Positions 1 through 8,928 of a stretch of DNA of 64,000 nucleotides are shown in pieces. The notes beneath the pieces were generated by a model. The model ran no database searches, was not told the origin of the DNA, and saw nothing but the letters and a program-made list of their open reading frames with translations. Position numbers and translations under genes: made by a program. Every line of letters starts with the position of its first letter. Position 1 is the first letter of the stretch. Source of the stretch: Methylobacterium planeticum (GTDB lineage Bacteria > Pseudomonadota > Alphaproteobacteria > Rhizobiales > Beijerinckiaceae); contig NZ_VZZJ01000018.1 of the NCBI RefSeq assembly GCF_008806345.1, positions 37,099 through 101,098 on the forward strand, written 5' to 3'.

Positions 1-217
1 GGCCGGGCGCGAAGAGATCCGGCGCGGACTCGCCCGACGTGAGCTTCGGGCGCATCGCGACGGCGGCCGGCGCCGCCCGCGTCTCCGCCGCCGCCGCCGG
101 AGGGGCGTGGTGGTGGGCATGGCCCTCGTGCGCCTCGACCGCGCCCGCGCCGAGCGCGGCGACGATCATCACGATCATCGTCGCCAGCAGGCGCGCGAGG
201 GGTCGGGCAAGGTTCAT
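1..217 (-). CDS. His-rich exported protein, 3' end cut by window edge
   Basis: The reading frame starts at the ATG on the minus strand at 217 and runs off the left edge, so only about 72 residues are visible. A positively charged, hydrophobic N-terminus (MNLARPLARLLATMIVMIVA) looks like a signal peptide and is followed by a His-rich stretch (HEGHAHHH) and an Ala/Pro-rich region. Such a stretch could bind copper, nickel or zinc, but this is inference. It lies 44 bp downstream of the MFS gene on the same strand, so co-transcription is plausible. The start has only a weak upstream purine run. No family was recognised. Confidence 0.5.
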   Translation of the reverse strand, partial: MNLARPLARLLATMIVMIVAALGAGAVEAHEGHAHHHAPPAAAAETRAAPAAVAMRPKLTSGESAPDLFAPG

Positions 218-261
218 GCGCCCACGGTAGCGCATCTCGCGCGGGCGGGGAATATCGGGCC

Positions 262-1437
262 TCACCGGGCACGCCAGAGCAGGCCGACGAGACCGAGATT
301 GGCAAGCGCGAGCACGACGAGGAGCCCGAACAGGGCATCGGGCCCGCCCCGCGCCAGCACGACGGCGCCCAGGGTCGGGGCCAGGGCCTGCGCCACCAGC
401 CCCGGCCGGGCGAGGCGCCCGACCAGGGCCGCGTAGCGCTCCGGGCCGAACAGGGCGAGGGGCACCGTACCCCGGGCGATCGAGTAGATGCCGTTGCCGG
501 CCCCGTAGAGCATCAGCGCCAGGGCGACGGCGGGCAGGCCCGCGGCCAGCAGGGCGATGCCGAGCGCCACGAGGCTCATGGCCGCCGTCAGGGTCCAGAG
601 CGGGTGGTGCCGGCCGCGCCCCGCCATCTCGACCACCCGCGCCGCCACCTGCGCGGGGCCGATCAGCGCCCCGAAGGAGACCGCCGCCGCGAGCGCCACC
701 CCGCGGGCCTGCAGCAGGCTGAGGAGGTGGACCGAGAGCAGGCTCATCACGGTGCCGCCGAGGATCAGCACCCCCGCAAAGGTCAGGAAGGCGCGCCGTT
801 CCGCCGGCGCGAGGGCGATCCCCGGCGCGAGCCCCGCGCCCGGCCCCGTCTCGACCGGCGGCACCGCCGGGACGGCGAGGAGCACCAGCGGCAGCGACAC
901 GGCGAGTTGCAGCCCCGCATAGGTGAAGCAGGCGCCCCGCCAGCCCCCGTGCTGGACGAGGAAGGCCGAGAGCGGCCAGCTCACCGTGCTGGCGAAGCCG
1001 CCCCACAGGGTCAGGGTGGTGATGGCCGGCCGCGCCTCCGCCCCGTAGAGCCGCCCGAGGGTGGCGAAGGCGGGGTCGTACAGGCCCGTCCCCATGCCGA
1101 GGCCGAGCAGGATCCAGGCGCCGACGAAGACCGGCAGGGCGGGGGCGAGGCCGAGGAGCACGAGCCCCGCCGCCATGACGAGGGCCGAGAAGGCCAGGAC
1201 CGGCCGCCCGCCCCGCCGCCCGATCCGGGCTCCGACGCGGGGCGAGACAAGCCCGGCGACGAGCAGGCCGAGGGAGAGGCCGCCGATGATCCAGACCGTC
1301 GGCCACCCCGTCTCCGCCGCGATCGGCCCCGCCAGCACGGCGAGCAGGTAGAAGGACGAGCCCCAGGACAGGATCTCGAACACCCCGAGGGCGCTGATGA
1401 CCGCGAGGCGGGAGCGGCCGCGGGGATCGGGGGTCAT
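262..1437 (-). CDS. MFS transporter
   Basis: A 391-residue protein with about 12 hydrophobic segments, typical length for the major facilitator superfamily. The loop after TM2 carries an Arg/Gly-rich motif-A-like stretch (VGARIGRRGGRP, about residues 67-78), and the fourth and fifth segments are Gly-rich as in exporters. The N-terminal sequence (ALGVFEILSWGSSFYLLAVL) resembles the MFS subgroup near putative drug or metabolite exporters. It acts in the inner membrane as a secondary transporter; the substrate is unknown. The minus-strand ATG at 1437 follows basic residues before TM1 and is the natural start. The His-rich partial gene lies just downstream. Confidence 0.85.
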   Translation of the reverse strand: MTPDPRGRSRLAVISALGVFEILSWGSSFYLLAVLAGPIAAETGWPTVWIIGGLSLGLLVAGLVSPRVGARIGRRGGRPVLAFSALVMAAGLVLLGLAPALPVFVGAWILLGLGMGTGLYDPAFATLGRLYGAEARPAITTLTLWGGFASTVSWPLSAFLVQHGGWRGACFTYAGLQLAVSLPLVLLAVPAVPPVETGPGAGLAPGIALAPAERRAFLTFAGVLILGGTVMSLLSVHLLSLLQARGVALAAAVSFGALIGPAQVAARVVEMAGRGRHHPLWTLTAAMSLVALGIALLAAGLPAVALALMLYGAGNGIYSIARGTVPLALFGPERYAALVGRLARPGLVAQALAPTLGAVVLARGGPDALFGLLVVLALANLGLVGLLWRAR

Positions 1438-1615
1438 GAGGCCTGCGGTTCCCGGAGCGAGATTCCCGAGCCGGCAAACCGCCTCGGCGCGGCCCCACCC
1501 TTAACCCGGCCGGCCCTGACGCCCCAACCCTTCCGGAACCCGATCCGGCCCCCGCCCGTTTGCGGGTCTTCACCTTCCCCGAACCGTCCACTCGGATCAC
1601 GAGAGGAGATCGATC

Positions 1616-1864
1616 GTGAAGCAACGCGCATTCCTGATGAGTGCCGGCCTCGGCGCCGCCCTGCTGCTGGCCCCCTCGGCCCAGGCCTACGAGTGGGGTG
1701 GCGGCTCCTGCGTCGGCTACGGCTGCGTCCGTGCCCTGCACGAGGACGGGTATCGCCCGGCCCGCGCCTATCGCTACGAGGAGCGGCGGCCGGACGTGCG
1801 GATCATCGAGCGCCGCCGCGACCTGCGCGACGCCGAGGATTGGGACGAGGACGAGGAGGATTGA
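1616..1864 (+). CDS. small exported acidic-tail protein
   Basis: An 82-residue protein starting with GTG at 1616, chosen because GAGAGGAG at 1601-1608 gives a well-spaced ribosome binding site. Residues 1-24 form a signal peptide ending in SAQA. The mature part has a Gly-rich segment with two Cys (GGSCVGYGC), an Arg/Tyr-rich middle and a very acidic tail (DAEDWDEDEED). No family was recognised. A periplasmic location is inferred. Confidence 0.6.
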   Translation: MKQRAFLMSAGLGAALLLAPSAQAYEWGGGSCVGYGCVRALHEDGYRPARAYRYEERRPDVRIIERRRDLRDAEDWDEDEED

Positions 1865-2138
1865 GGGTCCGCGGTCACCGGATCCCTCGATCCTGTGATC
1901 CGATGCGATGCCGGCCCGATCCGTCCGGGCCGGCTCGACCGGCGCGGCGTTGCGGGCAGGCCGCGCTGAGGACCGGTGCGGATGTCCTGCAACGCGCGCG
2001 CGGATCACCGCGCGACCGGGCTCCGCATGTGCGCTCCGTCACCACGAGAAATCGGCCCCCATGCGACGCAATCTCGGCGCAACGGTCGTTCGCTCGGAAC
2101 GGCGGCGTCGCGGGCCTCGGGGCCGGTGGGAGGGGCGC

Positions 2139-2231
2139 ATGGTAACCGACATGCAATTTCGGCGGATCTGCTTCGTGGTCTTCGCCATGGGGCTCGCCAC
2201 CGCGCCGCTCCTGAACACGCTGCTGCCCTGA
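2139..2231 (+). CDS. 30-residue single-span membrane peptide
   Basis: A short ORF starting at ATG 2139 encodes one hydrophobic segment (RRICFVVFAMGLATAPLLNT). GGGAGGGG just upstream is a plausible ribosome binding site. The frame stays open much further upstream, but that part is Arg-rich and unlike a protein. Tiny single-span proteins are common in this window, which supports but does not prove that it is a gene. Confidence 0.35.
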   Translation: MVTDMQFRRICFVVFAMGLATAPLLNTLLP

Positions 2232-2338
2232 GCCGGCGCCCCGCCCAGCGGGTTTGCGCGTCGTCGCGTTGCGCGTTGCCGATGGGCCGTCCTTCCGCCT
2301 AGGCTCAGGCGGAGAGGCCGCGGAGGGCGGGCGAGGCG

Positions 2339-2674
2339 ATGGCGGAGAGACCGGGCCCCCGTCGGGAGCCGAGGATGGGCGGATTGTCCCTCCACATCCT
2401 GCCGACCGCCGGCACGATGATCGGGATCTGCACCACCCTGATCGGGCTCGTGAAGATCGCCGAGGCGCAGATCGGCCCGAGCCATGTCGACGAGTATTTC
2501 GGGCTCGCGGCGCTGCTGTTCCTGGCGAGCGCCCTCGCCTCCTACCTGTCCATGCGGGATCTGACCGGCAACCGCCTCGGCGCCAGGCTCGAGCGGGTGG
2601 CCGATCTCTGCTTCATGGCCGGGCTGATCACGCTCTCGGTGATCTCGCTGCTCTTCGCCTACGAGACGATCTGA
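2339..2674 (+). CDS. conserved-type small integral membrane protein
   Basis: A protein of up to 111 residues with three hydrophobic segments (about residues 20-40, 54-72 and 88-110) and a charged loop (RDLTGNRLGARLERVADL). An alternative start at Met13 (position 2375) would remove an Arg/Pro-rich leader. It converges on pleD with only 9 bp between the stops. No function can be assigned. Confidence 0.6.
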   Translation: MAERPGPRREPRMGGLSLHILPTAGTMIGICTTLIGLVKIAEAQIGPSHVDEYFGLAALLFLASALASYLSMRDLTGNRLGARLERVADLCFMAGLITLSVISLLFAYETI

Positions 2675-2683
2675 GGCCCCGCC

Positions 2684-4057
2684 TCACGCGGCCTGCGCCT
2701 CGACCCGGTTCCGGCCCGCGGCCTTGGCGCGGTAGAGGGCGAGGTCGGCCCGCTTGAGCATGTCGCCCGCCGTGACGTCGGCGGGATCGCGCACCGCCAC
2801 CCCGATCGAGACCGTGACGCCGACGCTGCGGGTCGCGCGCTGCACCGAGAAGGGCAGCATCTCGATCCGCTCGCGGATGCGCTCGGCGATGAGCTGCGCC
2901 TCGGGCAGCCCGACCTCGGGCAGGATGATCACGACCTCCTCGCCGCCGTAGCGGGCGACGATGTCGATGCCGCGGGTGTGCAGGCGGATGCGCTCCGCGA
3001 AGGTGCGCAGCACCTCGTCGCCCGCCTCGTGCCCGAAGGTGTCGTTGATCGACTTGAAGCGGTCGATGTCGAGGATCAGGGCCGCCACCGGGCGCTGGCG
3101 CATCACCGCCTCGCCGAACAGCGTGCCGAGATGGCTGTCGAGGTAGCGCCGGTTGTGCAGGCCCGTGAGCCCGTCCGTGACGGCAAGCTCCATCGACGCC
3201 TGGACGGCGCCGCGCAGCACCTCCGAGAAGCGCTTGCGGCGCACCTGGGTGCGCACCCGGGCGACGAGCTCGTTCCGGTCGACGGGGCGCAGCAGGTAAT
3301 CGTGCACGCCGAAATCGAGGCCGCGGACGATCCGGGCCCGGTCGTGCGGCTCGGCCAGCATGATCAGCGGCACCGTCCGGGTGCGGTCGAGGGAGCGGAG
3401 CTGGCTGCACAGGCGCAGGCCGTCGAAGCCCTCGAGGTCGAGGCTGACCAGGATCGCGTCGAAGGGCGCGTCGGTCGCGGTCAGCAGGGCCTGGTGCGGG
3501 TCGGCCTCGACCGTCACGACGTGGTGCTGGCCGAGGGCGGCGGCCATGCGCTCGGCCGAGCCGCGCCGGTCCTCGACCATCAGGACGCTGGCGTTGAGCC
3601 CGGTCTCGGCGGTGGCGACGGCGAGCGGGTCGCCCATGCCGAAATCGCGTGACGCCATGGCGCGGCTGCGCAGCTCGTCCGTCACCGCCTTGAGGCGCAC
3701 GAGGCTGCGCACCCGGGCGAACAGGGCGGTGTCGTCGACGGGCTTCGTCAGGAAGTCGTCGGCGCCGGCATCGAGGCCGCGCAGGCGGTCCGAGGGCTGG
3801 TCGAGGGCGGTGACCATCACGACGGGCAGGTGGGCGGTGACGGGGTTGTTCTTGAGGTGGCGGCAGACCTCGAACCCGTCCATGCCGGGCATCATCACGT
3901 CGAGGAGGACGATGTCGCAGAGGCCCTTCTCGCAGATCGCGATCGCGTCCGGCCCGTTCATGGCCGCGATGACGTCGAAATATTCCAGCGAGAGCTTCGT
4001 CTCGAGGAGCTTCACGTTGGGAAACAGATCATCGACGATCAGGACACGGGCCGACAT
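2684..4057 (-). CDS. pleD: PleD-type diguanylate cyclase response regulator
   Basis: A 457-residue protein with the PleD order REC-REC-GGDEF. REC1 (residues 1-120) has the acidic pair VDD, a phospho-acceptor Asp in LLDVMMPGMDG and the TKP lysine. REC2 (about 150-265) is degenerate: the acceptor Asp position is Ser (VSLDLEGFDG), as expected for the adaptor receiver of PleD. The cyclase domain (about 290-450) has GGEEV at 371-375 instead of the usual GGEEF, and a c-di-GMP inhibitory I-site RxxD (RGID) five residues before it. It makes c-di-GMP from two GTP and acts in polar differentiation in Caulobacter. It lies downstream of divK on the same strand. Phe-to-Val in the signature is conservative and probably still active. 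Confidence 0.92.
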   Translation of the reverse strand: MSARVLIVDDLFPNVKLLETKLSLEYFDVIAAMNGPDAIAICEKGLCDIVLLDVMMPGMDGFEVCRHLKNNPVTAHLPVVMVTALDQPSDRLRGLDAGADDFLTKPVDDTALFARVRSLVRLKAVTDELRSRAMASRDFGMGDPLAVATAETGLNASVLMVEDRRGSAERMAAALGQHHVVTVEADPHQALLTATDAPFDAILVSLDLEGFDGLRLCSQLRSLDRTRTVPLIMLAEPHDRARIVRGLDFGVHDYLLRPVDRNELVARVRTQVRRKRFSEVLRGAVQASMELAVTDGLTGLHNRRYLDSHLGTLFGEAVMRQRPVAALILDIDRFKSINDTFGHEAGDEVLRTFAERIRLHTRGIDIVARYGGEEVVIILPEVGLPEAQLIAERIRERIEMLPFSVQRATRSVGVTVSIGVAVRDPADVTAGDMLKRADLALYRAKAAGRNRVEAQAA

Positions 4058-4127
4058 CGTTTCTCGCGTTCAAGTTGCGTAACGACGAGTCCGACCCGTT
4101 GTGCGAGCACAGACTATCAACCGACGG

Positions 4128-4502
4128 TCATCGGCTCTCGTCAAGATACGTACGAACCGTTGCCAAAAACTTCGCGACCGAGATCGGCTTCGACAAATAG
4201 GCCTCGCACCCGCCTTCACGAATGCGTTCCTCGTCACCCTTCATGGCGAAGGCCGTGATGGCGATGACCGGGATGTCCTTGAGGTCGTCGTCCTCCTTCA
4301 GCCACTTGGTGACCTCGAGCCCCGAGACCTCGGGCAGCTGGATGTCCATCAGGATCAGGTCGGGGTGGTGCGCCCGGGCGAGCCCGATCGCCTCGATCCC
4401 GTTGGCGGTCTTGAGGGTGGCGTAGCCGTGCGCTTCGAGGAGATCGTTGAAGAGCTTCATATTCAGCTCATTGTCCTCAACGATGAGCACCGTCTTCTTC
4501 AT
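4128..4502 (-). CDS. divK: DivK single-domain response regulator
   Basis: A 124-residue stand-alone receiver, matching the size of Caulobacter DivK. The acidic pocket (VED, residues 8-10), acceptor Asp53 (LMDIQLPE) and Lys105 (LSKP) are all in place. DivK has no output domain; it carries phosphate between PleC/DivJ kinases and controls CtrA activity and asymmetric division. The start at the minus-strand ATG 4502 (MKKTVLIVED) is preferred over the upstream in-frame start, which would add an unlikely leader. pleD follows 70 bp downstream; the DUF3572 gene is divergent. Confidence 0.93.
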   Translation of the reverse strand: MKKTVLIVEDNELNMKLFNDLLEAHGYATLKTANGIEAIGLARAHHPDLILMDIQLPEVSGLEVTKWLKEDDDLKDIPVIAITAFAMKGDEERIREGGCEAYLSKPISVAKFLATVRTYLDESR

Positions 4503-4578
4503 GGCCCATTGTTCCCGGCGCGCACGCTGCTCATTCTTTACGGACTGTTCGTCCGTCCGCCCGCCTTGTAAGTGATAC

Positions 4579-4878
4579 ATGTTGATGAAACGCAAACCCG
4601 TTCAAGGTGATGATTCCGCTGAGCGCCTCGCGCTCGACGTCCTGGGCTGGCTCGTGGCCGACGAGGACCGGCTGTTTCCGTTCCTGAACGCGACCGGCCT
4701 CACCCCCGAGACCCTGCGGGCGAGCGCGGGGGAGCCGGGCTTCCTCGCGGGCGTCCTCGACCACGTGGTGGGGGACGAGAACGTGCTGACGGCCTGCGCC
4801 GGCGCCCTCGGCATCTCCCCGGAGGCGATCGCGACCGCCTGGCGCCGCCTCGGCCCCCCGGAGCCGGAGGATTTCTGA
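4579..4878 (+). CDS. DUF3572 family protein
   Basis: A 99-residue helical acidic protein matching the DUF3572 pattern (ALDVLGWLVADEDRLFPFL...TGL.P..LR...G.P.FLAGVLD...DE..L). Proteins of this family sit divergently beside divK in many alphaproteobacteria, as here. The function is unknown; conservation of this arrangement suggests a link to DivK/PleD signalling but is not proof. Met3 (4585) is an alternative start. Confidence 0.8.
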   Translation: MLMKRKPVQGDDSAERLALDVLGWLVADEDRLFPFLNATGLTPETLRASAGEPGFLAGVLDHVVGDENVLTACAGALGISPEAIATAWRRLGPPEPEDF

Positions 4879-4920
4879 GGGCGCTCGCCCCGTCCCGGCG
4901 CCCCGGGAGGGCGGGCCGCC

Positions 4921-5811
4921 TCAGGGCGTGCAGGGGGTGCCCTGGATCTTGTCGATGTCGAGGCGGGTCATGTCGCCCAGGATGGCGAAGTCGCCGTAAT
5001 CGAGCTTGAGGGCGCCGCTGACGCCGTTCTCGTAGAGGTCGAAGGTGAGGGTGTAGATCGGGGTGCGCTCGCCCTCCCCTTGCGTGAAGTAGCTCAGCGT
5101 CACGGGCCAGTGCGCCACCGCCGCCATCGGGCCGTCGCGCAGGGGCTTGTCGCGCTCGCTGCCCGCCGCGTTCGTCGGGGCCGCGACCTGGCGCCCGATC
5201 ACCGCGAGGGTGTCGTAGACCTTGCGGCCGTCGTCCGAGCCGTCGAAGACCTTGGCGGAGAGCGTGGTCTCGCCCGCGCGCGCGGCCTCGACGAGGCGGC
5301 GCATGTGCAGGCTCGGGAACAGGACCGGGCCCTTCTCGCCGATCTGGTCGCGCTTGGGTTCCTTGATGCGCACCTTCAGGCCCTCCGCCCCGGCATCGGC
5401 CGTGCCGTCGATCGACGGGCTCGGGACGCCGTTGAGCACCGTGGTGGTCTTGAAGCGGAAATCGTGGCCGTCCGCGCTCTCGAAGGTGGTGTTGCGCAGG
5501 TCCGAGGTGCGGTTGCCGGTCTCGCCGCTGTCGAGCACCGTCACCTGCCGGGTCTGCATCGTGTAGCCCTTGCAGGCATCGCCCTTGAAATCGATGACGA
5601 TCCGCCCGCGCGCGCTCTCGACCGCACGGGTGCCGCCGCTCGAGGAGAGCGCGAGGTCGTAGACCGCGCGGTGGCTCGCCAGGGCCACCGCCGCGGCGGC
5701 CTTCCGGGCGTCCCCGGTCGCGGGGGCGGCCGCGGGCGCCGCGGGGGCGGCCCCGGCCCATCCGGTGACCAGGCCGGCGGCGAGGAGGCGGGCGGAGGTG
5801 CGCAGCGTCAT
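4921..5811 (-). CDS. EipB-like periplasmic envelope-integrity protein (DUF1849)
   Basis: A 296-residue exported protein. The start at minus-strand ATG 5811 is supported by AGGAGA upstream; the frame is open to 6222 but the extra part is low-complexity Arg/Pro. Residues 1-23 form a signal peptide. The body matches the DUF1849/EipB family: ASHRAVYDLAL, GRIVIDFKGDAC, ..FRFKT.., and a C-terminal GTPC. Cys80 and Cys294 are placed like the conserved disulfide cysteines of Brucella EipB, a beta-spiral protein needed for cell-envelope integrity. It may be transcribed after the ABC exporter upstream on the same strand. Confidence 0.82.
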   Translation of the reverse strand: MTLRTSARLLAAGLVTGWAGAAPAAPAAAPATGDARKAAAAVALASHRAVYDLALSSSGGTRAVESARGRIVIDFKGDACKGYTMQTRQVTVLDSGETGNRTSDLRNTTFESADGHDFRFKTTTVLNGVPSPSIDGTADAGAEGLKVRIKEPKRDQIGEKGPVLFPSLHMRRLVEAARAGETTLSAKVFDGSDDGRKVYDTLAVIGRQVAAPTNAAGSERDKPLRDGPMAAVAHWPVTLSYFTQGEGERTPIYTLTFDLYENGVSGALKLDYGDFAILGDMTRLDIDKIQGTPCTP

Positions 5812-5921
5812 GGAATCTCCTGGATGATCCGGCCCGGGGCGGCTCCGGGCAGCGATCCGGCGCCCCGGCCGGGCCCACGGCAGATAGGATGCCGCCGGAC
5901 CTGGGCAAAGTTCAGGCCGGA

Positions 5922-7775
5922 TCAGCGGTATCCCGCGGCCTGGAGCTCGAACAGCTCGGCGTAGCGCCGGCCGAGGGCCTGCAGCTCCGCGTGGGTGCCG
6001 GACTCGATCACCCGGCCGTGCTCCAGCACGAGGATGCGGTCGGCCATGCGCACGGTGGAGAAGCGGTGCGAGATCAGCACCGCCGAGCGGCTCCGGGTGA
6101 GGTCGCGGAAGCGCTGGAACACCTCGTACTCGGCGCGCGCATCGAGGGCGGCGGTCGGCTCGTCGAGGATCAGGATGTCGGCCTCCCGCATGTAGGCGCG
6201 GGCGATGGCGATCTTCTGCCACTCGCCCCCCGAGAGGTCGACGCCGTCCTCGAAGCGCTTGCCGAGGGGCTGGTCGTAGCCGCGGGGCAGGCGCCGGATC
6301 ACGGCGTCGGCGAGGCTGCGCCCGGCCGCCTCGGCGATCCGGCCCGCATCCCCCCGCGCGTCAATGCGGCCCACCGCGACGTTCTCCGAGGCCGTCAGGT
6401 CGAAGCGCACGAAATCCTGGAAGATGACCCCGATGCGGGCCCGCAGGGCCTCGAGGTCGTAGGCGGCGAGCGGCCGGCCGTCGAGGAGGATGCGGCCCTC
6501 GATGGGGTCGTAGAGCCGCGTCATCAGCTTGACGAGGGTGGTCTTGCCCGCCCCGTTCTCGCCGACGAGGGCCAGCACCTCGCCGGCCCGCAGGGTGAAG
6601 CTGAGATGGCGCAGGGCCCAGCCGCGGGCCCCCGGATAGCGGAAGCCGACGTCCTGGAAGACGAGGCCCTCCCGGATCGGCACCGGCATCGGCGCCGGAT
6701 CGTCGGGGGAGCGGATCAGGGGCCGGACCTCGAAGAACGAGAACAGGTCCTCGAGATACTGCGCCTGCGAGGCGACGACGGAGACCCCGAGGAGCATGTC
6801 CTCGATCAGGCCGCGCAGGCGCTGGAACGAGCCGGCCAGGAAGGCGAGGTCGCCGATCGAGAACTGCCCCGCCACCGTTCGCCAGACGATGGCCGCGTAA
6901 GCGACGTAATAGGCCAGGGTCCCGAGGGCCGCGAAGGTGCCGCCCCAGGCCGCCCGGCGGATCATCAGGCTGCGGTTGTCGGCAAAGAGCTTCTGCGCGA
7001 GGGCGCCGAAGCGCTCGGTCAGGTAGCCGTTGAGGCCGAAGAGCTTGACCTCCTTGGCCGCCTCCACGCTGGCGCCGAGGTAGCGCAGGTAGTCGATCTG
7101 GCGCCGCTCGGGCGTGCGCGTCCAGGCCAGCCGGTAGCCCTGCCGGTTGAAGTACATCTCGTTCAGGAAGGCCGGAACCAGGGCGGCGGCGAGCAGCAGG
7201 ATCAGCCAGGGCGTGAAGGTGAGGAGCCCGACCGCGAAGGACGCCAGGGTGACGAGGTTCTGCCCGAGCCCGAAGACCTGCGCGATCAGGTTGGCCCGGC
7301 CCGTGACCTGCCGCCGGGCGCGCTCCAGCCGGTCCTGCTGGGCGCTGTCCTCGAACTGGGCGAGGTCGAGGGCCGCCGCGTGGCGCATCAGCCGGAGGGT
7401 CGCGGCGTTGCCGTAGAGGTCGGCGATGAGACCGTCCACCAGGGTGCCGAGCCGTCCGAGGAGGTCGGTCAGGATCGCGAGCCCGAGTTCGAGGCAGACG
7501 AGGCCGGCGAGGCGCGCGAGATGCGGGTCGGCGAGCCACGCCTCCGGGCCGACCGGCGTGACCCGGGGGCGGGCGTGCTCGGCCACGATCGCGTCGAGGA
7601 TGAGCTTGGCGAGGTAGAGCATCAGCACCGGCAGGCAGGCGCGCACCAGCCGCAGGGCGAGGCTCGCGGCGAACAGGCGCGGGCTCGCGGCGTGGACCTG
7701 CCGGAACAGGGCCGGGAGGTAGCGCAGCGTGCCGGCGCGCTCGCGGAACCAGGCTCTGATCGCGGGGGACAGCAT
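5922..7775 (-). CDS. ABC transporter, fused membrane and ATPase domains
   Basis: About 617 residues from the minus-strand ATG at 7775 (MLSPAIRAWF); the longer frame to 7862 adds an unlikely Arg-rich leader. The N-terminal ~350 residues hold about six membrane segments. The ATPase domain has Walker A GENGAGKTT, Q-loop (VIFQDFVRFDLTASEN), signature LSGGEW, Walker B ILILDEPTAALD and the switch His (LISHRFSTV). This half-transporter layout works as a homodimeric exporter in the inner membrane, of the type seen in lipid, peptide or drug export; the substrate is not evident. The EipB-like gene lies 110 bp downstream. Confidence 0.9.
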   Translation of the reverse strand: MLSPAIRAWFRERAGTLRYLPALFRQVHAASPRLFAASLALRLVRACLPVLMLYLAKLILDAIVAEHARPRVTPVGPEAWLADPHLARLAGLVCLELGLAILTDLLGRLGTLVDGLIADLYGNAATLRLMRHAAALDLAQFEDSAQQDRLERARRQVTGRANLIAQVFGLGQNLVTLASFAVGLLTFTPWLILLLAAALVPAFLNEMYFNRQGYRLAWTRTPERRQIDYLRYLGASVEAAKEVKLFGLNGYLTERFGALAQKLFADNRSLMIRRAAWGGTFAALGTLAYYVAYAAIVWRTVAGQFSIGDLAFLAGSFQRLRGLIEDMLLGVSVVASQAQYLEDLFSFFEVRPLIRSPDDPAPMPVPIREGLVFQDVGFRYPGARGWALRHLSFTLRAGEVLALVGENGAGKTTLVKLMTRLYDPIEGRILLDGRPLAAYDLEALRARIGVIFQDFVRFDLTASENVAVGRIDARGDAGRIAEAAGRSLADAVIRRLPRGYDQPLGKRFEDGVDLSGGEWQKIAIARAYMREADILILDEPTAALDARAEYEVFQRFRDLTRSRSAVLISHRFSTVRMADRILVLEHGRVIESGTHAELQALGRRYAELFELQAAGYR

Positions 7776-7897
7776 CGGCGCCGACCATGGCGCCGGCCGG
7801 GCCTCGCGTCGATCCCGGCGCCTCGGACCTGCTGCCGCAGCCACGGCCGGACCGGCACCCACGCACAGGCAAAACGTCGGGCCGGTTTGCGGACGAT

Positions 7898-7924
7898 CTG
7901 ATTATGCTTATGTTAACTAATCAG
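7898..7924. promoter_or_regulatory. AT-rich inverted repeat upstream of the helix-hairpin-helix gene
   Basis: CTGATTA at 7898-7904 and its exact complement TAATCAG at 7918-7924 are separated by 13 bp that contain GTTAAC. The site stands out in very GC-rich surroundings, 27 bp before the ATG at 7951 and between divergent genes. It looks like an operator or promoter element; no regulator can be named. Confidence 0.35.
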
Positions 7925-7950
7925 AAAATCTCGAACATCAGGGAGGCGCG

Positions 7951-8580
7951 ATGCTCAGCGGCTCAGCAGTCTTGCGGGTTTCGTTGCTGCTCATCGCGGC
8001 CGGCAGCCTCGCCGCACTGGTGCAATTCTACCGGCCCCAATCGGGGGGCGAGAGCACGCCCGCGCCGCGCGGCACCGCGCCGGCGCGGCCGATGCCGACC
8101 GATCCGGGCCGCGGCGAGGTGCGGCGCGTCGAGCCGCCCCCCGCTGCGGCCCGGCCCCCCGCGCCCGCCCCTCCCCCGATGGCCGAGACCGCTCCGGCAC
8201 CGGTGCCCAATCCGGCGCCAGTGCCGGTGCCGGCCCCGGCGCCGGTCCCCGAGATGCAGCCCGGCGACATGGCCCGGATCGCCCCGCCGCCTCGCACGGC
8301 CCCGCCCCCGCCCGCGGCCCCGCCGCCCGCGCCCGATACCGCCGTCACCGGGGGCGAGGCCGGCGAAGCGGTGGCGGAGGGGGCGAACCCGCGGGCCGTC
8401 TCCCTGGTCGACCTCAACACCGGCTCGCTCGCCGATCTCAACCGCCTGCGCGGCGGCGGCGCGATCGGGCGCGCCATCATCCAGCGCCGGCCCTACAACT
8501 CGGTGGACCAGCTCCTCAGCAAGCGTGTCCTCAGCCGCGCCACCTACGAGCGGATCAGGGATCAGGTCACCGTGCAGTGA
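7951..8580 (+). CDS. membrane-anchored, Pro-rich helix-hairpin-helix protein (ComEA-like C-terminus)
   Basis: A 209-residue protein. Residues 7-25 are a single hydrophobic anchor. Residues 30-135 are a Pro/Ala-rich spacer with repeats such as PAPVPVPAPAPVP. The C-terminus (about 147-209) has the ComEA-type helix-hairpin-helix start LVDLNTGSLADLNRLRGGG followed by RRPYNSVDQLLSKRVLS. ComEA-like domains bind DNA at the outer face of the membrane during uptake. Here the spacer could reach across the periplasm. No other competence gene is in the window. GGGAGG precedes the start. Confidence 0.75.
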   Translation: MLSGSAVLRVSLLLIAAGSLAALVQFYRPQSGGESTPAPRGTAPARPMPTDPGRGEVRRVEPPPAAARPPAPAPPPMAETAPAPVPNPAPVPVPAPAPVPEMQPGDMARIAPPPRTAPPPPAAPPPAPDTAVTGGEAGEAVAEGANPRAVSLVDLNTGSLADLNRLRGGGAIGRAIIQRRPYNSVDQLLSKRVLSRATYERIRDQVTVQ

Positions 8581-8709
8581 TGCGGCCGGAGGCCCTGCGA
8601 AGGGCCGCGAAGTCGGGCCTGCGCTCTGGCGCGGCCCACGCGGCGTGCCTATGGTGCGGCAAGCGCGATCGAACGCAACGATCGCTCCGTCGCAGGCGAG
8701 GACAGTCAC

Positions 8710-8928
8710 ATGCTCACCCAAACCGGCAGCAGCGCGATCCTGCGCGATGACCTGGGCGTTCAGGAGACCACGGAGACGGACAACATCGTCCGCTGGGACG
8801 GCGAGAAGCTCTACGTGGAGCACGACGTCTACCACAACGGGCAGCTCGTCCACCGCAAGTACCGCCGCAACGTCTCGGAGCCCGTCGCCCGGGCGCTCCT
8901 CGCCCTGGTCAACCGCGCCAAGCAATGA
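8710..8928 (+). CDS. 72-residue cytosolic protein of unknown function
   Basis: A small charged protein without signal peptide (…NIVRWDGEKLYVEHDVYHNG). The stop overlaps the start of the DUF3016 gene (ATGA at 8925-8928), so the two are translationally coupled. No family was recognised. Confidence 0.6.
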   Translation: MLTQTGSSAILRDDLGVQETTETDNIVRWDGEKLYVEHDVYHNGQLVHRKYRRNVSEPVARALLALVNRAKQ

